64,000 bases of DNA, taken from positions 1 to 64,000 of the forward strand of contig JAXMHQ010000012.1 in assembly GCA_046346665.1 (NCBI GenBank). The letters run 5' to 3'. The DNA is from JAXMHQ01 sp046346665. GTDB lineage: Bacteria > Verrucomicrobiota > Verrucomicrobiia > Limisphaerales > JAXMHQ01. The position numbers and the translations under genes were made by a program. This document shows positions 58,102 through 64,000 of this stretch, in pieces; the first letter of the stretch is position 1; each line of letters starts with the position of its first letter. The notes under the pieces are model-generated. The model saw nothing but the letters and a program-made list of their open reading frames with translations, was not told the DNA's origin and did no database searches.

Positions 58102-59025
58102 TCACGGATTCCACCAGCATTCGCCTTTTCCCTCGATGGCATTGGCTGCGCGGCCGCGGATGGCGCTCATCGCCGCCGCGTCCAGCGGTTTAAAGGTCTG
58201 GAGCGCCTCGAATGCCGCGTCCTGTTCGTTCGGAAAACTCAGGCCGAGCAGCGTGACATCGGGGTCCGCAGTGAGCGTGTAATGGAGGCATTCGGATACC
58301 GTGAGCCGGGGCAGTTGCGACGGCGCGGCGGTGTCCTGGCCGCCGGAACTGAACTTGCCGCGCGGACGGGGTTCGAGCGGTCGATTGTAACCCGTCGTGT
58401 CGCCGAGAAGTTTCCCCGCGCCGAACGTTTTGAAACACACCGTCCCGACGCCGCGGCGTTTCGCTTGCGGCAGGATTTCCTCCACGTAACGCCGGTCCAC
58501 GAACGGGCCGACGGGGAACAGGATGACATCGCAGGTGCCGCTCTGCAGGGCGGCGTGGAGCACGTCGGGGTGATGGCTCGAAATGCCGCGAAACCGGGCT
58601 TTGCCGGCTTTCACACACCGGCCGAGCTGCTCCATCCCGCCGCCCGGCGCCGCGATCCAGTCCCAGTCCGAGAGCGATGACACACCGTGAAAGACAAACA
58701 GGTCGACTGTGTCCATGCGCAGTGCGCGCAGGCTGGATTCCACCTGGGGAACGACGGGGGAATTGACGTGGTCGATTTTGTCGATGACGAAGACGCCGTC
58801 GCGGCGGCCCCAGAGCGCGGTGCCGACGATTTCCTCGCTGTAACCGGCCTCATAACCCGGCGCGGTGTCGATGACGTTCAATCCGAAATCCAGCGCCCGC
58901 CGCACCGTCGCCACGCATTTCTCGATCGGCACGGCGCGATCCGCGAGGTCGCCTATACCGAGCGCGGTGGCGTTAAATCCCGTCCGGCCGAGCGGCCGCC
59001 GGGGCAGGGTTGATCCAATCTTCAT
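58102..59025 (-). CDS. Aldo/keto reductase
   Basis: 307 residues from MKIGSTLPRRPLGRTGFNATALGIG. The AKR barrel is seen in LDFGLNVIDTAPGYEAGYSEEIVG (catalytic Asp and Tyr; Tyr in PGYEAGYSE), LRMDTVDLFVFHGV (His) and the C-terminal LTADPDVTLLGLSFPNEQDAAFEAL nucleotide-binding part. NADPH-dependent; substrate unknown. An in-frame extension upstream to 59199 passes through the repeat at 59112 and is rejected. May share a transcript with the quinone-oxidoreductase-like gene 326 bases upstream, though a repeat separates them. Confidence 0.88.
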   Translation of the reverse strand: MKIGSTLPRRPLGRTGFNATALGIGDLADRAVPIEKCVATVRRALDFGLNVIDTAPGYEAGYSEEIVGTALWGRRDGVFVIDKIDHVNSPVVPQVESSLRALRMDTVDLFVFHGVSSLSDWDWIAAPGGGMEQLGRCVKAGKARFRGISSHHPDVLHAALQSGTCDVILFPVGPFVDRRYVEEILPQAKRRGVGTVCFKTFGAGKLLGDTTGYNRPLEPRPRGKFSSGGQDTAAPSQLPRLTVSECLHYTLTADPDVTLLGLSFPNEQDAAFEALQTFKPLDAAAMSAIRGRAANAIEGKGECWWNP

Positions 59026-59111
59026 ACAACCTGGTTGAGCCCGACTTGGTGTAGCGGAGGTGGCCGTGAGTTGAAAGGTTAAAAAGGTTAAAAGCGTTGA
59101 AACGTTTGACG

Positions 59112-59245
59112 GCGGAACGCGGCTGTCCGCCAGGACCAGCCGCAGAAACGGTCGATCGTTCAGCCGGTCGGGAATCCCGACTGCTTCCGCATCCACCACG
59201 TTTCTGCGGCTGATCCCAAACAGCGGGGATACAGCCGCGCTCCGG
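59112..59245. repeat. Inverted repeat element with GCCGCAGAAACG stem
   Basis: Inner arms GCCGCAGAAACG (59139-59150) and CGTTTCTGCGGC (59199-59210) perfectly paired; outer arms GCGGCTGT (59119-59126) and ACAGCCGC (59231-59238). The same module is nested inside the mariner-type miniature element at 61595-61841 and partly at 61488-61535. It fills the gap 59026-59351 together with an AT-rich ATTTCAGATTC run. Confidence 0.75.
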
Positions 59246-59351
59246 TCCTGTTCTGAAATCTGAAATCTCAGATCTCAAATTTCAGATTCGCTGGCGCGCT
59301 CCGGGGCCGGCGCGGTGTTCCACCATTCAACCCAATTAACTCTTCAACCAT

Positions 59352-60335
59352 TTAACTCACCCTCACAAGAACTTTGCCCATCGGCCCATTCGCGAGGCGC
59401 TCGAAGGCTTTGGGCAATTGGTCGAACGGGAAGATGCTGTCGACCTGGGGACGCGCGTTGTTTTTGGCGAGCAGGGCGACAACTTCGCTCCAGGCTGCGC
59501 GGCTCTCCGCTGGGGTGTTGGTGCCGACGGCCACGCCGCCCAGTCGGAGGCGGCGGAAGAACAGGCTGGCGGTGTTGAACTGCGGCACGGGCCCCGCCAG
59601 GCGGCCCACGCAACTGACCTTTCCCATGTCGCCCAGCGTTTCAATCACTTGGGGCAGCAGCTTCCCGCCGATGTTGTCGACGGCCAGGTCCACGCGGTGC
59701 GGCGCGATGGCTTGTTTGACCGCCTGCCGCCATTGGGGAGTTTCGGGATTGAAACACACGGATGCGCCGAGCTGGAGCAATCGTTTGGATTTATCCTCGC
59801 TACGGGACAGGGCGATGACTTTGCAGCCGAGCGCGGACGCGAGTTGCACGGTTGCCACGCCCACGCCGCCCGAGGCGCCGGTGACCAGCACCACGGCCGA
59901 AGGCGGCAGCGGTCCCCATTGCGTCAGGGCCTGCCACGCCGTCAGGTACACCAAGGTCGCCCCGGCGGCTTCCTGCTCCGACCAATCGGCCGGCGTTTCA
60001 ACCAGGCTTTGCATCGGAACGGCGACGCGGCGCGCAAATGTCCCGGCCCGTTCCACGCCCACGTCCCCGCGCAGAAGGATTCGACGATCGCCGACGGTTG
60101 TGCCGGTCACGCCTGGCCCGACTTCGATCACCGTGCCGATCCCGTCCCGGCCGAGGATATGGGGGAGGGCGGGTTTGGCGGGGTATTGTTTTTCGGCAAG
60201 GTAACGATCCGCCGGGTTTAACGCGGCGTAGTGCATTTCCAGGATCACCTCGCCCGCCGCCGGAACGGGGTCTGGGACTTCGGCGAGCCGGAGTGAATCC
60301 AGGCCGTTGAATGCGTCAAGAAGCCATGCTTGCAT
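59352..60335 (-). CDS. Zinc-type alcohol dehydrogenase / quinone oxidoreductase family protein (MDR)
   Basis: 327 residues. N-terminal GroES-like domain (VPDPVPAAGEVILEMHYAALNPADRYLAEKQYP, LPHILGRDGIGTVIEVGPGV) and Rossmann domain with VLVTGASGGVGVATVQLASALG. The cysteines of the structural and catalytic zinc sites are absent, so it is the zinc-free quinone oxidoreductase / enoyl reductase branch. Substrate unknown; NADPH-dependent. Confidence 0.88.
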   Translation of the reverse strand: MQAWLLDAFNGLDSLRLAEVPDPVPAAGEVILEMHYAALNPADRYLAEKQYPAKPALPHILGRDGIGTVIEVGPGVTGTTVGDRRILLRGDVGVERAGTFARRVAVPMQSLVETPADWSEQEAAGATLVYLTAWQALTQWGPLPPSAVVLVTGASGGVGVATVQLASALGCKVIALSRSEDKSKRLLQLGASVCFNPETPQWRQAVKQAIAPHRVDLAVDNIGGKLLPQVIETLGDMGKVSCVGRLAGPVPQFNTASLFFRRLRLGGVAVGTNTPAESRAAWSEVVALLAKNNARPQVDSIFPFDQLPKAFERLANGPMGKVLVRVS

Positions 60336-60441
60336 ACGCGAGAATGACTACCGAGAGGCGGAGAAAGTCAAGTTTGCACGAAGATCGCGCAGAATGATGC
60401 AGAATTTCAGAAGGGTTTTTTTTGCGTGATCTGCGGGCTGG
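60336..60441. other. Short spacer with CAGAATGATGCAGAATTTC motif
   Basis: No gene. 60385-60436 is a diverged copy of the CTGCGTGATCTGCGGG family seen at 20446-20493, with a TTTTTTTT run at 60416-60423. Confidence 0.45.
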
Positions 60442-61392
60442 TCAGGGCCTCTGCGGTTCGCCTTGTTCCAGCATTGCCGCTATGGTTTCCAGCGCGTTTC
60501 CCTCCAGTCGGTTGTTGACGAAAATGAACGTTTTCTTCGCCGGTTGATCCACGCCTTCCGCGATCAGCTTCCGGCCGGCTTCGCGCGCTTCGTCGTTGAC
60601 TTCGCGGGTGCGGTCGTAAGGTTGGAACGTTCTCACCGCCTCCTCATATTTGCGTCCGGCCTTGAGCAAAAATCGCGCGGCGGTCAGCGACGGATTCGTC
60701 CGGCTTTCCGGCAGCGCCATCTGTTCGCCGACCCGCGGCATGTCGGTCCAGGCGTTGAACACATGGGCCGCCCCGTGTCGCCGCAGCGTCTCAAAGTATC
60801 CCGGCCGAAGAAACTGCGGATTCCGGATCTCGACGCCGTACGGCCAGTCCTTCGGCAGTTTCGACAGGAACCCGTCGAGGTCCGTGATGAAATCGACGCC
60901 GTGGGCGTAGTCGCTCGCGTAGAACTTTGAGAACTCAAAGATGAGGATGCCGATCTTCGGTTTGAACTCGGCGCACGGCCCCAGGAACGCGGTCGTGAAC
61001 AGGTCTGCGTTCAGGAAGTGTTCGTTCGGTTGTCCCGCGCGGGCGCCGAACCGCGGCAGGTGGCCGAATTTTTTGAGCGTGATTTCGTCCGTCACCTTGA
61101 AGGCAAACCGGAAATCGTCCGGCACCTCGGACATCATGGACTGGAGGTAAGGGCGGTCGGGGAACTTGTAATAGGCGGCATCGACGCACACGGTCTTGAA
61201 CACCGAGGCGTATTCGGCCAGGCAATTGCGCTCGAACCGGCTGGCCGAGAATTTTCCCCGCCAATCGTAGCGCGCCTCCTCGTAGAGCGGGCCGAGCCAG
61301 CCGGGATACTTCCAGGAGGAGGTGCCGACGTAGACCCCCTGGCCGGCCAGAGCCTGGAGGGTCGATTTCGCCTGGATGCGGTCGAAAGGCAT
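60442..61392 (-). CDS. DUF72 family protein
   Basis: 316 residues. TIM-barrel-like family of unknown function, recognised by VYVGTSSWKYPGWLGPLYEE, FERNCLAEYASVFKTVCVDAAYYKFP, FRFAFKVTDEIT and PYGVEIRNPQFL; the final helix has FIFVNNRLEGNALETIAAM. Longer than the typical 240-290. Cytosolic. Start at MPFDRIQAKS. Solitary. Confidence 0.88.
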   Translation of the reverse strand: MPFDRIQAKSTLQALAGQGVYVGTSSWKYPGWLGPLYEEARYDWRGKFSASRFERNCLAEYASVFKTVCVDAAYYKFPDRPYLQSMMSEVPDDFRFAFKVTDEITLKKFGHLPRFGARAGQPNEHFLNADLFTTAFLGPCAEFKPKIGILIFEFSKFYASDYAHGVDFITDLDGFLSKLPKDWPYGVEIRNPQFLRPGYFETLRRHGAAHVFNAWTDMPRVGEQMALPESRTNPSLTAARFLLKAGRKYEEAVRTFQPYDRTREVNDEAREAGRKLIAEGVDQPAKKTFIFVNNRLEGNALETIAAMLEQGEPQRP

Positions 61393-61594
61393 GGTGCGGG
61401 TGTTGGAACTGGTGTCATCCTACCCGCTGGGGCGGCGGGGTCAACTTTGGGGAGGCGCTGGGGTGCGATGTGAACTGAGGGGCAGGAACGCGGCTGTGTC
61501 CGAAAAGAGCAGCCGCAGCAATGGCCGCGCCCCGCGCTGGCACCGCAGTCGCTGTCTCCGGCGCTGTTGACCCGGGCGGCGGTGTTCGCAACAT
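61393..61594. other. Spacer with partial GCGGCTGTGTCC module
   Basis: No gene. 61488-61535 is half of the GAACGCGGCTGTGTCC / CAGCCGCAG module seen at 59112-59245. The rest is GC-rich without evident structure. Confidence 0.4.
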
Positions 61595-61841
61595 TAGAAC
61601 CCATCTCATAAATAGGCAAGGGGTGCGTTGCCAGAGGGTGCGATTTACGGCGAGGGTCAGGAGCGCGGCTGTGTCCGCCAGGACCAGCCGCAGAAATGTT
61701 CGATATTCCAACGCTCCCTGTCTTCTCAAACGCCTTCGCATCTGCCACGTCCCTGCGGCTGATCCTTCGGATACAGCCGCGCTCCGGGAATTGCCCCTCA
61801 TTTCGAATCGCACCCCTTGCCTATTTATGAGATGGGTTCTA
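61595..61841. mobile_element. 247-bp miniature element (MITE) with 33-bp perfect inverted ends and TA target
   Basis: Bases 61595-61627 are the exact reverse complement of 61809-61841, starting TAGAACCCATCTCATAAATA. If the outer TA pairs are the duplicated target, the ends are 31-bp inverted repeats starting GAACCCATC, the pattern of IS630/Tc1-mariner miniature elements. The interior has no ORF but holds the GCGGCTGTGTCC / GATACAGCCGCGC module also seen at 59112-59245, so one repeat sits inside another. Confidence 0.85.
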
Positions 61842-61925
61842 GGCGCAACCGCTGCTTTGAGGCCGTAATAGAACGAAACGGTAACAAATGGGTAACACGA
61901 CATGCCTATGCTTCGGGGGAAATTT

Positions 61926-62897
61926 ATGAAATTGACCCTGTTACTACTCATGGTCTCGTGGACGGCGCTCGCCGCCACTGAGGAAAACACCCACAAAACC
62001 CTGCCTGCCACGCCGGGCGGAATGCTTATTGTCGACGTGGATTTCGGGTCCATCGACGTCCGTACCAACACGGCGGACGACTGCGTTGTCGTGGAGGTCT
62101 GGCGCAAGATCACGCGCAAGAACCAGGCTGCGGAGGAGCAGTTTCTCCGTGAGAACCCGGTCCAGTTCCTGCAGAAAGGCGATACCCTGACGGTTCGTTG
62201 CCGGACCAAGGCGCTCGATCGCTGGTTCGGCAGCGGGAGGAATCGGAATGAAGCGAAATACGTCATCCAGGTTCCCGCCCGGTTCAATGCCAGGCTCCAC
62301 ACCGACGGGGGCGGCATCGAGGTCAGCGGTGTCAGCGGCGATGTGAAAGCCGAGACGAGCGGGGGCGGATTGCGCTTCACCCGGTTGCACGGGCCGGTGG
62401 ATGGAAATACATCGGGCGGCGGGATCCGGGTGGCGGACTGCGAAAGCGCGCTCAAGATTCACACACAAGGAGGGGGTATTGAAGTGGTGGGCGGGGGCGG
62501 TTCGCTGGACGGGGACACTTCCGGCGGCGGGGTGACCGTCAGGAATTTCGAGGGACCTGCGGAGGTTGAGAGCAGCGGCGGGGGAATGACGATTGAGAAC
62601 GTCCACGGAAAGGTGAACGCTTCCACGTCGGGCGGCGCCATTCATGCCGTGTTGCTGTCGCCCGTTCCCGGCGACGTGTCGCTCACGACTTCGGGCGGCG
62701 GGGTGACGGTGAAGGTCGGCGCGCAGGCCGCGTTCAATCTCGACGCGAAAACCTCCGGCGGCGGGGTGTCCAGCGATTTGCCGGTGACCGTGCTTGGGAA
62801 AGTGGAACACGGTGCGTTGAAAGGTACAGTCAATGGCGGCGGCCCGGCGATTGTTCTGCGGAGCAGCGGCGGCGGCATCCACATCAAGAGCCTGTGA
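61926..62897 (+). CDS. DUF4097-type beta-strand repeat protein, secreted
   Basis: 323 residues from MKLTLLLLMVSWTALAA (signal peptide); an ATG 8 codons upstream is possible. After an N-terminal part that reads as an adhesin-like opening (GGMLIVDVDFGSIDVRTNTAD), the body is about nine turns of 18-20 residues ending in SGGG (KAETSGGGLRF, DGNTSGGGIRV, DGDTSGGGVTV, EVESSGGGMTI). This forms a right-handed beta-roll. Function unknown; bacterial members often sit with sigma-factor or membrane-stress genes, which is not the case here. Confidence 0.85.
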   Translation: MKLTLLLLMVSWTALAATEENTHKTLPATPGGMLIVDVDFGSIDVRTNTADDCVVVEVWRKITRKNQAAEEQFLRENPVQFLQKGDTLTVRCRTKALDRWFGSGRNRNEAKYVIQVPARFNARLHTDGGGIEVSGVSGDVKAETSGGGLRFTRLHGPVDGNTSGGGIRVADCESALKIHTQGGGIEVVGGGGSLDGDTSGGGVTVRNFEGPAEVESSGGGMTIENVHGKVNASTSGGAIHAVLLSPVPGDVSLTTSGGGVTVKVGAQAAFNLDAKTSGGGVSSDLPVTVLGKVEHGALKGTVNGGGPAIVLRSSGGGIHIKSL

Positions 62898-62906
62898 CAA
62901 CTGCAG

Positions 62907-62985
62907 CCGCCAACGTGAGTTGGCGGAGCGCCGGGCTGCGCGGAGCGCAACCCATGGGGGAACGCGATCTTAAGATCGCGGCTAC
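62907..62985. repeat. Two hairpin repeats before the last gene
   Basis: 62907-62926 CCGCCAAC / GTTGGCGG around GTGA (same as 33869-33886) and 62963-62985 CGCGATCT / AGATCGCG followed by GCTAC, a member of the GTAG-CCGCGATC family. The pair repeats the order seen at 33869-33939. Confidence 0.75.
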
Positions 62986-63021
62986 GGGGGGGGGCGCCGG
63001 GAACCGACATTGCTCCCGGCG

Positions 63022-64000
63022 ATGCCGGCCGGTAAGCTGGCGTCGATGTTGGGGACGCAGAAGAACAAGCGGAGCGGGGCACGGCTGGACTGGAGCCAGG
63101 TCCGGATCCTGTATGTCCGCGAGCTGCGCGCCGCGCTGCGGGAACGGGCCATCGTCGTCAACAGCATCCTGCTGCCGCTCTTTCTATACCCGTTCATCCT
63201 GTGGGCCGGGTTCACCGGGCTGATGTTCGTGCAGGGGCAGACGGAGGGTTTTGCCTCGCGTGTGCAGGTGGCGGGCTGGCCGCACGATCACCCCGCATTG
63301 CCGGTGGCTTTCGAGCGGGACAGCCGGATTCACACGACCGTGGGGCCGGATTCGCGGGCGGCAGACCGGATTCGGGAAGGCGGGCTGGATGGCTACCTGG
63401 AATTTATCGGGGTCACGAACGCCTCTGTGCCCGGAAATTTCGAGGTGAAATTTCTGTATGACGAATCGAAGGAGCGGAGCGTGTCGGCGCGGGACCGTGT
63501 TCACGATGTGCTGCGGCATTACCGCGATCGCTGGCTTCAGCGCGAGGCCCGCGCGCGCGGTGTCGGCGCGGCGGCCTGGGAGGAATTCAGCCTGTCGGAA
63601 TCCAACGTGGCGTCGAAGCGCCAGATGGGCCGCTTCATCCTTGGCCTGATGCTCCCGACGCTGTTTGTCGTCATGGTCGCGATGGGCTGTTTTTATCCGG
63701 CCGTGGATTCGACCGCGGGCGAGCGCGAGCGGAACACGTGGGAGACGCTGATGTCGACGGCGGCGGGGCGGGGGAACATCGTTGCGGCGAAGTATCTTTA
63801 CGTGACGACGATGGGCGGGATGGCGGGGATGCTGAACATCACGGCGCTGGCGCTGACGATGAAGCCGATCCTGGCGCCGCTGCTGGCGAAGGCCGGGGAT
63901 TTCATACAGGTGAGCCTGCCGCTGCCGGCGCTGCCGGTGGCGCTCGTCGCGGCGGTGCTGCTGGCGGGATTTGTGTCGGCGATGATGATGATTTTCGCCG
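63022..64000 (+). CDS. ABC-2 / NatB-type permease (3' end cut by window)
   Basis: Open to the window edge; ATG at 63022 or 63046. N-terminus LDWSQVRILYVRELRAALRERAIVVNSILLPLFLYPFILW is the first helix of NatB-type Na+ or drug export permeases, then a large extracytoplasmic loop (about 50-200), a second helix LGLMLPTLFVVMVAMGCFY and the conserved ERERNTWETLMSTAAGRGNIVAAKYLY. Two more helices follow before the sequence ends. The ATPase partner would be outside the window. Confidence 0.85.
   Translation, partial: MPAGKLASMLGTQKNKRSGARLDWSQVRILYVRELRAALRERAIVVNSILLPLFLYPFILWAGFTGLMFVQGQTEGFASRVQVAGWPHDHPALPVAFERDSRIHTTVGPDSRAADRIREGGLDGYLEFIGVTNASVPGNFEVKFLYDESKERSVSARDRVHDVLRHYRDRWLQREARARGVGAAAWEEFSLSESNVASKRQMGRFILGLMLPTLFVVMVAMGCFYPAVDSTAGERERNTWETLMSTAAGRGNIVAAKYLYVTTMGGMAGMLNITALALTMKPILAPLLAKAGDFIQVSLPLPALPVALVAAVLLAGFVSAMMMIFA

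Overview
This looks like a chromosomal fragment of a GC-rich Verrucomicrobiota bacterium, probably of the Pedosphaera/Limisphaerales type. The pointers are a Gld-style gliding/auxiliary ABC operon (ATPase, permease, GldG-like and DUF4340 proteins), a TIGR04073 exosortase-associated lipoprotein, HEAT-repeat proteins, a secreted beta-helix protein, DUF4097 and DUF2851 proteins, and an extreme load of short interspersed repeats. No taxonomic marker such as rRNA is present, so the assignment is inference.

Layout. 1-5421: Gld-type ABC operon and an HtrA-like protease, all on the minus strand. 5441-13339: DUF2851 protein, translation factor IF-3, then a GntR regulator, an ABC ATPase broken by an internal deletion, and an ABC-2 permease fused to an RCC1-like propeller. 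13412-18277: AsmA-like protein, M42 aminopeptidase, and a HEAT / response regulator / Roadblock-like operon. 18554-25806: PLP decarboxylase, DUF2784, HpnH-like radical SAM, TPR protein, IspE, TIGR04073 lipoprotein and TatC. 25831-28706: TatA, a dead ISAs1-type insertion sequence, and a REP-associated tyrosine transposase (RAYT) lying between arrays of REP-pair repeats. 28726-33001: a complete Tol-Pal operon, with a four-helix-bundle gene cassette lodged exactly between the exbB and exbD homologues. 33377-48395: RlmI-like methyltransferase, RNase D, GH3 and GH30 glycosidases, tRNA-Leu(GAG), a RelE/HigB-type toxin-antitoxin pair, a beta-helix secreted protein and a TatT-DctP-DctQM TRAP transporter. 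48484-54974: a DNA-damage group made of one 1684-residue ORF joining a DinB-type Y-family polymerase to a DnaE-type polymerase, an AlkD-like protein, and LexA with its own palindromic operator. 55374-64000: polysaccharide deacetylase, TMEM175-type channel, two oxidoreductases, DUF72, DUF4097 and the start of an ABC-2 permease.

The main theme is repeats acting on genes. Several families of short hairpins carry a GTAG or GGAG head, as in REP elements, and usually come as inverted pairs. Nine copies of one family (about 113-127 bp when complete) cluster around the only RAYT gene. Related repeats and several others have entered the DinB-DnaE reading frame at seven places without breaking it. One of these forms the whole linker between the two polymerases, so the fusion may have been created by a repeat. 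Repeat sequence also supplies the C-termini of at least three other ORFs.
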